From positions 54,826 to 118,825 of the forward strand of contig LDAQ01000002.1 in assembly GCA_001028025.1 (NCBI GenBank): 64,000 nucleotides of DNA, read 5' to 3'. This stretch comes from Faecalicatena fissicatena. Its GTDB lineage: Bacteria > Bacillota > Clostridia > Lachnospirales > Lachnospiraceae. Of the stretch, positions 16,674-25,024 are shown in pieces. Positions within the stretch are counted from its first letter, which is position 1, and every line of letters starts with the position of its first letter. Made by a program: the position numbers and the translations under genes. A model generated the notes under the pieces. It had not been told where the DNA came from and searched no databases. It saw nothing but the letters and a program-made list of their open reading frames with translations.

Positions 16674-19250
16674 TTAAGTCATGTCATCCCGGAGAGCATC
16701 TATGATATTCTCTCTTTTGAGTTTGCTTACGGCATACATCATCGTAACAAATATAACAAGAAGCACACTGAACACACTGATCCCAATGCTGCTCCATGGA
16801 AGAATAAAATCGACATCCCCCATAAAGATTCCTTCATGAATCAGCCAGGAGGCAACCACCGCTAAGGGAAGACCGATGAGCAATGCCCTCAAGCCATAGA
16901 ACGCACACTCGAACCGCATCATTCTGTTGAAATCCCGGTCAGACATCCCCACGGAACGAAGCATGGCAAGTTCCTGCCGCCGCAGCTTAATATTCGTGGA
17001 AATAGTGTTGAACACATTGGCAACCGCAATCAGCGAGATCATAATGATAAACGTATAGGAGAAAACGTTGGCTATAAAGATATAATTACGGCTTTCTTCA
17101 AATGACTTGGATGTATTCAGCAGGATATACGAGGATGTAATTCCTTTACCCTGAATCACGGCCTGCATCTCGGCTGTCGACTGCGAAGGATTCTCCGACT
17201 GAAATGTGAGGCCTTTGACCCTGATCTCTGCAGAGCCGTCTTGGGGTACAAGCCTCTCCTTCATTGACCATGGAGCCATTATCTGGAAAAAATAAGGCTG
17301 CGATTCGTAGGTATCATTAATCGGAGGCGTATCCGGCGGCACGGTTGAGACAAACGTAAGATTTATGGTTTGTCCCTGCTCCATGTTTTCTCCGCCCTCT
17401 GTTTTGGGAGTGACGGAAACATTCAGTGAGGATTTGGTGAACAGATCAGGAAGCTGACTGACCTCATCCACCTGGCCACTCTGCATTTTTGCAACGGCGA
17501 TTATTTTCCCGCTCTGCACGGCATATTCCTCAGCCGGCAATCCCAGTTCCTGGACGATGTTCATATAGGTGCTGTCGTCAAGAAACTGGATTTCTATTGG
17601 CAGATTCAACGTTTGCTCTGTGGTACGTCCTTCCGCGGATTTCCAGTAATCATCTGAAAGTGTGTCTGCCGGGACGGCACATGAATAATCCATAAATACC
17701 TGATAGGAGCTCTCATAAACACCCCCAACATTCTTCAGTCTGTCGTAAAGCTCAAGCATTTCACTGTCATTCATATCCTGCGTGCCAAAGCCGATGTCAT
17801 AGCTGGTAACCATTTTTGCCTGTTCCGCTGCTTTTTTCAAACTCGCGACAAAGGCACTGGTTGATACGAACAGTACAATACTTAAAACAAGTGACAGTAC
17901 GATGCTGCGATAACGTTTCTTGTTTCTTTTGAAATTCTTCAGTGCAAGTACTCCCTCCAGGCCGTATATGCGTTGTGCAAGTTTTGAAGTTTTCATGGCT
18001 TTAGATTCTACTTTTACTTCATTCGACTGACGGATACATTCCATCACCGGCATGGCGGCGGCCTTTCTGGCCGGAATGTAGGCCGAGATTATAATCGTAA
18101 GCAGACTGACAGCGGCTGCACCGGCAATTGCCAGGGCAGATACATGCATGGTCAATGGCACATCTGCATAGAGAATGTTTCCGAAATTCTTAGAGACGAC
18201 GGAAATCACAAGTCCAATACTTCCAGTACCCACCAGAATCCCTATGGGGATGCCGGCTGCACCGATACAAAGCCCCTCAAAGAGCACGGAATTGCGCAGC
18301 TGCTTGGCCGTAGCTCCCACGGAGGCCAGGATCCCTATCTGCTGGATGCGTTCGTTCAGCGAAATGCTAAAGGCGTTATAGATCAGAAAGATTGAGCCGA
18401 TCATGATGATGACGATTACAATGATGCCGACTGAGTACAGCAGTGCATTGAATATTTTATCGGATGGGGAATCCGAGAGCCCCATGAATCGAAGCACATT
18501 ATGATTTAAGATACAGGCATGGCCATCTGCTGCAGTCTTCACGTATGCATGAACCCTGCGTGGATTTTTCAGCGTGATAAATATACTAAGATCATCCGCC
18601 GTGTCTGACGCATCGGTTCTTGTAATTAGGGTGTAACCCGGAGCATTATCTTCCTCAAAGGAGGGAGTCTGGCAGACACCTACGATTGTGTAGGTTCTCT
18701 CCCCTTTCGGTAAGAGAGCTTCATTGTCTGTGTACGGATCAGTCTGACCAAGTTTTTCCGTTCCATTCGTGCGGGTTCCCACAGCAAGGGAAAGCGTATC
18801 TCCCACTGCATAGGACGCGTTGCCATTTGCCGGGATTTTTCCTGAAACAAGAATTTCTCCACTGTTTTCAGGAAGTCTTCCTGAAAGCAGGTTTACAGGC
18901 AGGGCGTGGAATGTCTCCTCATAAAAGCCGGCGATAAAAAGATACGGCTTGTTCGAATCTTTTACGCCGCTAAGTTCTGCATATCCGATATTTTCAAAGA
19001 CCGCAGAATCTGCCACTTCCTTGTCGGACATTCGTTCCTGTGCAAAAGAAGAATCAACATCCAGAAATGCCGCCTGCCAGCCGCCGTATTTACTGGCCGC
19101 CCCCTCTGTCATGTAGTTCAGCAGAGAGATGCCAAAGGTGGCGACTGCCGTAATCATTGCGGCTGACAGAATAACTCCTATGATTGTTACAAGCGTTCGG
19201 GTCCGGCTCTTTTTCAGACTCTGGAAAGCAACTTTATTGAAAATGTTCAT
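16674..19250 (-). CDS. FtsX-type ABC transporter permease
   Basis: 858-aa membrane subunit of an ABC exporter or mechanotransmission complex. An N-terminal transmembrane helix (~16-38) is followed by a large extracytoplasmic part and a three-helix FtsX domain (~275-400); the whole arrangement is then repeated (helix near 450, second extracytoplasmic part, FtsX helices ~730-850 with the RRQELAMLRSVGMS signature). This double layout suits single-gene permeases that act as one functional pair. Its ATG overlaps the ATPase stop codon by four bases (ATGA), indicating coupled translation. No two-component genes adjoin it, unlike typical bacitracin-sensing systems, so the substrate is unknown. Confidence 0.9.
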   Translation of the reverse strand: MNIFNKVAFQSLKKSRTRTLVTIIGVILSAAMITAVATFGISLLNYMTEGAASKYGGWQAAFLDVDSSFAQERMSDKEVADSAVFENIGYAELSGVKDSNKPYLFIAGFYEETFHALPVNLLSGRLPENSGEILVSGKIPANGNASYAVGDTLSLAVGTRTNGTEKLGQTDPYTDNEALLPKGERTYTIVGVCQTPSFEEDNAPGYTLITRTDASDTADDLSIFITLKNPRRVHAYVKTAADGHACILNHNVLRFMGLSDSPSDKIFNALLYSVGIIVIVIIMIGSIFLIYNAFSISLNERIQQIGILASVGATAKQLRNSVLFEGLCIGAAGIPIGILVGTGSIGLVISVVSKNFGNILYADVPLTMHVSALAIAGAAAVSLLTIIISAYIPARKAAAMPVMECIRQSNEVKVESKAMKTSKLAQRIYGLEGVLALKNFKRNKKRYRSIVLSLVLSIVLFVSTSAFVASLKKAAEQAKMVTSYDIGFGTQDMNDSEMLELYDRLKNVGGVYESSYQVFMDYSCAVPADTLSDDYWKSAEGRTTEQTLNLPIEIQFLDDSTYMNIVQELGLPAEEYAVQSGKIIAVAKMQSGQVDEVSQLPDLFTKSSLNVSVTPKTEGGENMEQGQTINLTFVSTVPPDTPPINDTYESQPYFFQIMAPWSMKERLVPQDGSAEIRVKGLTFQSENPSQSTAEMQAVIQGKGITSSYILLNTSKSFEESRNYIFIANVFSYTFIIMISLIAVANVFNTISTNIKLRRQELAMLRSVGMSDRDFNRMMRFECAFYGLRALLIGLPLAVVASWLIHEGIFMGDVDFILPWSSIGISVFSVLLVIFVTMMYAVSKLKRENIIDALRDDMT

Positions 19251-19936
19251 AACCGCTCCACCTGCCTCTCATCCCGTACCACTTTCCCATCTGCGATCGT
19301 AATAATACGGTCGGCCAGCAGGGCAATGTTTTCGTCATGAGTGACAAGAAGCAGAGTCTGTCCATATTTTTTATTACTTTCTTTCAGTAGTTTGATGATC
19401 TCATGCCCATTACGGCTGTCCAGACTGCCCGTTGGTTCATCGGCCAGCATGACTGCCGGCGCGTTCATCAGAGCGCGTCCGATGGCAACGCGCTGCTGCT
19501 GGCCTCCCGAAAGCTGGTTTGGCAGATGGGTTTTACGCTCCTGAAGCCCAAGTAGATCCAGCAGGTCATTCAGCCGTTTTTTATTGACTCGTCTTTTATC
19601 CATTAAAATCGGAAGCGTAATATTTTCGACCACATTCAGCGTGGGGATCAGGTTATGGAACTGATAAATCAAGCCCACCTGCCGCCTGCGGAATATGGCC
19701 AGTTTCTCATTGTTCTGGGCATATACATCCTGTCCGTCCAAATATACATTGCCGCCTGTGGGCACATCAACGCCCGCGATAATATGAAGCAAGGTAGATT
19801 TACCCGAGCCGGAAGAACCAATGATTGCGGTAAACTCCCCCTTTTCGAATGTAAGTGAAACATGGTCAAGTGCAGTCACCTGATTTTCGCCTTTGCCGTA
19901 GACCTTACATAAATCTTCAATTTTTAAAAACTCCAT
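19247..19936 (-). CDS. ABC transporter ATPase (LolD/MacB type)
   Basis: 229-aa ATP-binding subunit partnering the FtsX-type permease. Walker A GSSGSGKST, Q-loop YQFHNL, signature LSGGQQQR, Walker B VMLADEPTGSLD and H-loop VTHDE are all present, so ATP hydrolysis should work. Start chosen at 19936, eight bases after GGAGG; an in-frame upstream ATG would overlap that site. The spacing from the DUF1905 gene (about 160 bases) and a TATTAT-like -10 near 19970 suggest a separate transcript. Confidence 0.95.
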   Translation of the reverse strand: MEFLKIEDLCKVYGKGENQVTALDHVSLTFEKGEFTAIIGSSGSGKSTLLHIIAGVDVPTGGNVYLDGQDVYAQNNEKLAIFRRRQVGLIYQFHNLIPTLNVVENITLPILMDKRRVNKKRLNDLLDLLGLQERKTHLPNQLSGGQQQRVAIGRALMNAPAVMLADEPTGSLDSRNGHEIIKLLKESNKKYGQTLLLVTHDENIALLADRIITIADGKVVRDERQVERL

Positions 19937-20096
19937 TATGTGAGCCTCCTTTTTCATAGTCTACCCATATAATAGAACCATCTGCTTACATCTCTGTGAC
20001 TTTTCGGTGAGAGATCCGTCACTTTGGGAAACGGATGGCAAATTTATGCGTAATGTTCCGGATCAATCTGCTTAGACGCCACCTGTTTTGCCGCTT

Positions 20097-20726
20097 TCAG
20101 GTTTTTTCATTTTTTGTCTGTTCCTGTACCCTGAATACCACAATCTCACGAAGCAGCTCATATGGCATCGGTTTATCGTACGGCAGTTGTATTGTTCCTT
20201 TAGAATATTTATAATCTGTCAATCTGTCTTTGAATGCTTCAATTGCGCTCGGAGCCGGATGAAAGCCTATATGTTTCTTTTCCCCTGAGAAATGGACAAG
20301 ATTACCATTAAGTACAAATGTAGCCATTCCCCAGGAAATCTTTTCGGATATCTCCGGCGAACAGTCTAAAATAATCTTCCGCAATGTTTCCATTCGCAGC
20401 CGTATATCTCCGCTGTAACTTGCAACGTATTCATCTACAGAAGAATAAACAGGCTTTGGATTTTCACGTTCTTTCAGTGTCACATGTACCGTATCGCCTG
20501 GGCATTTTCCGATCTTTGCGCGGATGTCCTTCCTGACGCCGATAATATGGCATGGGGTACCCATTTTTACAACCTGTCCGTCATAAGGCTCTCCGTCAAA
20601 GGTTGCATGTACCAGCAGACGTGACTTTCCGAAGATATCTTTTATATCAAAAGGCACCTCTATATATGCGGCATCCATATCAGCTTTTTTTATAAGAACC
20701 GCATCAAATTCAAGAATTTTTTTCAT
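20097..20726 (-). CDS. DUF1905-DUF1801 two-domain protein
   Basis: 209-aa cytoplasmic protein. Residues ~5-90 match the DUF1905 beta-barrel family (AYIEVPFD... LLVHATFDGEPYDG... GVRKDIRAKIGKCPGDTVHVTL). The rest is a DUF1801/YdhG-like domain (VDEYVASYSGDIRLRMETLR, SWGMATFVLNGNLVHF, HIGFHPAPSAIEAFKD, KGTIQLPYDKPMP). The combination is seen in Firmicutes and has no established biochemical role. I chose the ATG at 20726; a GTG four codons upstream is equally possible because neither has a strong ribosome site. It lies between a MATE exporter and an ABC pair, which says little about its job. Confidence 0.8.
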   Translation of the reverse strand: MKKILEFDAVLIKKADMDAAYIEVPFDIKDIFGKSRLLVHATFDGEPYDGQVVKMGTPCHIIGVRKDIRAKIGKCPGDTVHVTLKERENPKPVYSSVDEYVASYSGDIRLRMETLRKIILDCSPEISEKISWGMATFVLNGNLVHFSGEKKHIGFHPAPSAIEAFKDRLTDYKYSKGTIQLPYDKPMPYELLREIVVFRVQEQTKNEKT

Positions 20727-20848
20727 CTTTTTTCTCACTTTCGCATTGAGTTCAATTTGGGTTTATTAATCAGAATCATTCTTAATATAATTTGTAGATC
20801 TATAGCTTTTATACAAAAAAATTCTATATCTCTACCAGATATATTGTA

Positions 20849-22189
20849 TCATAATTCTGTTGCTTTTTGGTTCAATAAATGTTTCTTCCACAGGATCCGA
20901 AGCAGATACAGTGTCAACAGAACTCCCCAGGATCCGGCTTCTGCATATGCAATAATCATATTTCCACACAGACTGACAAAAGCATATGAGAAGAGGATAC
21001 GCGAAATCAAAGAAATAATCCCGGCAATGCTTGAAAACAGTACGTCTCCGATCCCTTCTATGTACCCCCGGATAGACATTGCAATACCATAAACAGCATA
21101 AAAAGCTGCAATTCTCCGGAAAAAATTTCTTCCAATCTCAGTCGCCTCCGGGCTTACTCCAAACATGGCAATGAGATGTCCGCCGGTTTCCACTACCAGC
21201 CACGTCAGCAATAAAGATATAGAAAGCATCATAGCTGTTCCAACATATACGATCTTTGTAATCTGTTTTCTATTTCCTGCCCCATAATTCTGTGCAACGA
21301 TTGTAGATATTCCGGATCCAAGATTGATAATTGGCAGAAGTATCATTGTATCCACACGATACGCCGTGGTAATTGCTGCAACTGTCTGTGTTCCGAATCC
21401 ATTCATGAAATTTTGCAGTATAAGGCCTCCTAATGAACCAATACAGGCCTGGATCATAGGCGGTATACCAAGATGTAGCCCCTCTTTCAGAACAGAAAGA
21501 TCCAGAGCCCATCTTTTCATAGAGAAACAGAGGCAGGAGTATTTCTTCACGCTGTATAAGATGATAAATATAGTCATAACGGCCTGGGAAATTACAGTTG
21601 CGATTGCCGCACCTGCAACGCCCCAATGCAGGACACCAACAAAAATGATATCCAATATCACATTAATAACTGACGAGCACAATACAGACACAAAAGGAGC
21701 ACGGCTGTTTCCAATTCCTCGAAGCGCAGAAGCATAAACGTTATATACAGCAAGAATCGGTATTCCAATCAGGATGATCTGCAGATATTCCTTTGCCATT
21801 TGAATCGTATCCGATGTAGTGTTCAACATATGAAGTAATGGATACGTACCTATAATACCTATTACTGCGGCAATCAGAAAAGCGCTGCCGGCCACAACTG
21901 AGAATACTGATAATATTTTTGCGATATGCGATGTTTTTCCGGCACCGTATTTTTGTGCAAATAAAATAGAAAGCCCAAGTGTAAAGCCTGTAATTGCTGT
22001 GAGAAACAGATTAATGACCGTACTGGTCGAACCAATTGCCGCCAGCGCATTTTCCCCTGCTATATTTCCAACTATAAATGCATCTGCCCAATTATATAGC
22101 TGTTGTAAGATACCGCTTAAAATAAGTGGTGTGCAGAATTTTATTAGTGTAAGTGCTATGTTGTCTGTTTTATTTTTTTCATTGTACAT
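20849..22189 (-). CDS. MATE-family multidrug/sodium antiporter
   Basis: 446-aa integral membrane protein with about 12 hydrophobic segments in two similar halves, the MATE fold. The first half begins LIKFCTPLILSGILQQLYNWADAFIVGNIAG, and the second repeats the family pattern around IPPMIQACIGSLGGLILQNFMNGFG. MATE proteins expel drugs or metabolites in exchange for Na+ or H+. The ATG follows AGGAG by eight bases. The 220-base leader between the upstream gene and this start contains several hairpins that could attenuate transcription. It probably shares the operator-controlled promoter at 23086. Confidence 0.93.
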   Translation of the reverse strand: MYNEKNKTDNIALTLIKFCTPLILSGILQQLYNWADAFIVGNIAGENALAAIGSTSTVINLFLTAITGFTLGLSILFAQKYGAGKTSHIAKILSVFSVVAGSAFLIAAVIGIIGTYPLLHMLNTTSDTIQMAKEYLQIILIGIPILAVYNVYASALRGIGNSRAPFVSVLCSSVINVILDIIFVGVLHWGVAGAAIATVISQAVMTIFIILYSVKKYSCLCFSMKRWALDLSVLKEGLHLGIPPMIQACIGSLGGLILQNFMNGFGTQTVAAITTAYRVDTMILLPIINLGSGISTIVAQNYGAGNRKQITKIVYVGTAMMLSISLLLTWLVVETGGHLIAMFGVSPEATEIGRNFFRRIAAFYAVYGIAMSIRGYIEGIGDVLFSSIAGIISLISRILFSYAFVSLCGNMIIAYAEAGSWGVLLTLYLLRILWKKHLLNQKATEL

Positions 22190-22215
22190 TTGTAATTACT
22201 CCTAAAGTAAAAATA

Positions 22216-22321
22216 GAGTTTCGCTTGTGAAACTCACGCCTGAAGGGCTTTTTATCTTATAAACGGACTGTCCTTCAAGATAAAAAATACCGCATGTAAG
22301 AAAATAGCCTCACATACGGTA
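22216..22321 (-). promoter_or_regulatory. hairpin-rich leader before the MATE gene (possible attenuator)
   Basis: Leftward the leader first meets a stem, TACCGTATGT/ACATGCGGTA (22312-22321 and 22288-22297, one G-T pair), followed by TTTTTT, an intrinsic terminator. Then comes a TTTTATCTT/AAGATAAAA repeat, and finally GAGTTTC/GAAACTC (22216-22222 and 22229-22235), followed by TATTTTTA, just before the ribosome site. Alternating terminator-like stems are the usual form of antibiotic-responsive attenuators, though the first may simply end the upstream gene's message. Confidence 0.5.
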
Positions 22322-22408
22322 GGTGCTCACCCGATATTAATATGGAGTATATCAAATTAATAAATTATTTACAAGACTTAAATTCACATCTGCTTCGTCT
22401 TATACGGG

Positions 22409-23044
22409 TTATAAACCCAATATTTCCAGAATTTCCGAGTGGGGATGCCCGGGGTCTGACTGAAATACATCAATGTGGTTCAATACTGCGCATCTGTCAG
22501 AATAGGCCGGAAACAGGAACCCGCACTCCGGCTTTCCTGGCTCGTAATCTTCTATCAAAGGACAAATGGCACAGATGATATATTCAAATATATCTTCGGA
22601 CTCCCCTAATCTTTCGTGGTCTGCCGCTTTTGCAGGAATATCATATCGGTCATGAAATATAAAAACTGCATAATCATGATCCGAGTGATAGGACTCACCG
22701 ATCAATTCATAGAATGTTTCCAGCAATGCATCATTCTTAAGCCCGCAGGATTTGATCCCCAGCAGAAGCTGCCGCATGCTTCCCTGTTTCGTAGAAGCCT
22801 CAGGGAATTTGTATCTTTTTAATTTTTCATTTGTACTGGAAAAAGGGATTTCTTTTGCAATGGTAAGTTTTTTCCCCTTTTCTACAGGCGATAATTTTAA
22901 AAAATTAGTATTAAAAGTCCCGTCTATGTATCCTTCTGCATCCATATAACTTCCGGCAATCCTTGTCATGGATGTTCTTGCCAGCGTCATGCGTCTGGTT
23001 AATGCCAGCATATCTTCTCTGTCTATTATATTTTCTTTTCCCAT
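22409..23044 (-). CDS. DUF4317-like protein of unknown function
   Basis: A 211-aa soluble protein. The N-terminus (REDMLALTRRMT... TSMTRIAGSYMDAEG...GTFNTNFLKLS) resembles DUF4317 proteins, a family common in clostridia without an assigned function. No catalytic motif is visible. The true start is probably ATG at 23044, since the upstream residues overlap promoter sequence. It is the first gene after a strong, palindrome-covered promoter and is followed by the MATE exporter, so it may be co-regulated with export. The family name is my recognition of the N-terminal pattern and is less sure than the open frame itself. Confidence 0.6.
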   Translation of the reverse strand: MGKENIIDREDMLALTRRMTLARTSMTRIAGSYMDAEGYIDGTFNTNFLKLSPVEKGKKLTIAKEIPFSSTNEKLKRYKFPEASTKQGSMRQLLLGIKSCGLKNDALLETFYELIGESYHSDHDYAVFIFHDRYDIPAKAADHERLGESEDIFEYIICAICPLIEDYEPGKPECGFLFPAYSDRCAVLNHIDVFQSDPGHPHSEILEILGL

Positions 23045-23073
23045 TACTCCATTCCTCTCTGTAAAATAAGCAG

Positions 23074-23114
23074 CTATCTGCATATATTGTAAGCAGATAG
23101 TTGCTTATTGTCAA
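23074..23114 (-). promoter_or_regulatory. promoter and operator of the DUF4317-like/MATE pair
   Basis: Leftward TTGACA (23109-23114), 17-bp spacer, TACAAT (23086-23091). The inverted repeat CTATCTGC/GCAGATAG (23074-23081 and 23093-23100) brackets the -10 box. This is repressor-type geometry (TetR/MarR/GntR possible); no regulator gene is adjacent. Confidence 0.75.
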
Positions 23115-23172
23115 TAAAACCGGAAACTTGCTTTATAGAGATTTCTTTTTAGTGGGCACTGCCGAAAATAAT

Positions 23173-24345
23173 TTAAGAAAAGCGTAAAGCCTCTATCGGT
23201 TTTTTCTTTGCAGCTTTATTGGCCGGATAGCTGCCAAAGGCAACTCCGATCGTTGCAGAAAATGCAACGGACAGCCAGATCACATTGGGGGAGAGTTTAA
23301 AATGATACCGGCTCATCACCTGATCCACTGCAGATACAATCCCCCAGGAAAGTAAAATACCGATTAGGCATCCCATCAGGCTGATAACAACTGCCTCTAC
23401 GAGAAACTGTACCATGATATTTGCGTAATCCGCCCCAATTGCCTTGCGGATTCCAATTTCACGCGTTCTTTCCGTCACGGAAACCAACATGATATTCATA
23501 ATCCCGATGCCTCCGACTATCAGGGATATACCAGCAATTCCTCCCAACATCATTACCATGGTTCTGTTAGTGGATTCCATCATTTTTAGAAATTCCATTT
23601 CATTGTCAACACGGAATGCCTTAGTATCATTCTGAAATCTTTCCAGAAGTTTATCTGTAATTTTGCTTTCCACGGCCTTCATGGCCTTCTCATTGTCTGC
23701 CAGAACTACAAAGCTATTTACATATTTTACAGTTTCTGAGCTCCGCATTAAGGTTGAATAAGGAACATAGGCCTCCATTCTGTCCATATTCCACCCGTTA
23801 TCTTTGTTTTTCTGCAGAACACCTGCAATTTTGTACTGCCTTCCGGCTATTATTACTGTCCTGCCTGTTACGTTCTCTGTTCCGAAGAGCTGCTGTGCCA
23901 TATAGTGATTAATAACGGCGGTATAGCTGCTGCTGTCCACATCTGCTTTTTTCAGTATCCTTCCACTTGCAAGATTGAGCTTCTGGATTTTAAAATACCC
24001 GGGAGTAGTACCGGTTATGCTTACATCGCCACTGGTTTTATCGCTCTTTGCCGTGCCGCTTTCCTCCCCCACTGGAGCAATTTCTTTGATCTCACTTTCC
24101 TGTCCCATCGCCAGAACTTCATCCAGAGTCAGAGGTTTACCTTTGTTATTATTGATGGTAACCGTCATTTTACTGTTTCCGGCAGAAGAGATGTCCTCAT
24201 TCACAGATGCCACTGCTCCGTTTACAAGAGATACAAGTACTACAAGCGATGTCACTCCGATAATGATTCCGAGCATGGTCAGAAAAGACCGCATTTTATT
24301 AGATAAAATAGCACTGCATGCCATTTTAAAGGATTGTATCATCAT
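23173..24345 (-). CDS. MacB-like ABC transporter permease
   Basis: 390-aa permease of the MacB/FtsX family: N-terminal transmembrane helix (~18-40), an extracytoplasmic MacB periplasmic core domain (~45-245) and three C-terminal helices with the FtsX signature VTERTREIGIRKAIGA. It should form a tripartite-like exporter with the ATPase at 24342 and the adaptor at 25025. The start overlaps the ATPase stop by four bases. In Gram-positive bacteria such systems export peptides or other antimicrobials, but the substrate is unknown. Confidence 0.92.
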   Translation of the reverse strand: MMIQSFKMACSAILSNKMRSFLTMLGIIIGVTSLVVLVSLVNGAVASVNEDISSAGNSKMTVTINNNKGKPLTLDEVLAMGQESEIKEIAPVGEESGTAKSDKTSGDVSITGTTPGYFKIQKLNLASGRILKKADVDSSSYTAVINHYMAQQLFGTENVTGRTVIIAGRQYKIAGVLQKNKDNGWNMDRMEAYVPYSTLMRSSETVKYVNSFVVLADNEKAMKAVESKITDKLLERFQNDTKAFRVDNEMEFLKMMESTNRTMVMMLGGIAGISLIVGGIGIMNIMLVSVTERTREIGIRKAIGADYANIMVQFLVEAVVISLMGCLIGILLSWGIVSAVDQVMSRYHFKLSPNVIWLSVAFSATIGVAFGSYPANKAAKKKPIEALRFS

Positions 24346-25013
24346 ACTGCCACCTCACTTACATATCCATCGCGGATTCTTACTTTACGTTCTGCCTGAT
24401 CTGCAACGGCTTCATCATGGGTAATAATGATAATCGTGTTCCCCTGTTCATAAAGGTTCTGAAATATTCCCATAATCTCCGTGCTGGTCCTCGAATCCAG
24501 GGCTCCGGTTGGCTCATCTGCAAGAAATAAAGATGGTCTGGATGCCAGTGCTCTTGCGATTGCGACCCTCTGCTGCTGTCCTCCTGAAAGTTCCGTGGGG
24601 CGGTGTCCTTTCCGATCGTACAGTTTTACCTGATCAAGTGCCCACTTTACTCTTTCACTTCGCTCTGATGAGGGAAGCTTCTGATAGATTAAAGGAAGTT
24701 CCACATTCTCATATGCTGTCATTTTTGACAGGAGATTAAAATTCTGAAAAACAAATCCGATTTTGCGGTTTCTTACTTTTGCCAGTTCCTTCTGGGAATA
24801 GTTATGGATATGTTCTCCATCCAGCAGATAATCACCCTCATCAGCGGTATCCAGACATCCGATGATATTCATCATCGTAGATTTACCGCTTCCTGACGGA
24901 CCAATGATACTGACAAACTCACCGTCTCTTACGCTAAGTGACGCATCTCTTAAAGCATAAACATCTTCGCCGCCCATATGATATATTTTAGATACATTTT
25001 TTAGAGATATCAT
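24342..25013 (-). CDS. MacB-like ABC transporter ATPase
   Basis: 223-aa ATP-binding subunit. Walker A GPSGSGKST, Q-loop FQNFNL, signature LSGGQQQR, Walker B LFLADEPTGALD and H-loop ITHDE are intact. ATG follows GGAGG by seven bases, 11 bases after the adaptor stop. The gene sits between adaptor and permease in one operon. Confidence 0.95.
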   Translation of the reverse strand: MISLKNVSKIYHMGGEDVYALRDASLSVRDGEFVSIIGPSGSGKSTMMNIIGCLDTADEGDYLLDGEHIHNYSQKELAKVRNRKIGFVFQNFNLLSKMTAYENVELPLIYQKLPSSERSERVKWALDQVKLYDRKGHRPTELSGGQQQRVAIARALASRPSLFLADEPTGALDSRTSTEIMGIFQNLYEQGNTIIIITHDEAVADQAERKVRIRDGYVSEVAV

Positions 25014-25024
25014 AGTCCTGCCTC

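Noticed and set aside
22227..22240. GTGAAACTCACGCC resembling the IS200/IS605-type end at 63824
   Set aside because: Only about 14 bases with no matching terminal hairpin; it is better explained as part of the MATE leader stems.
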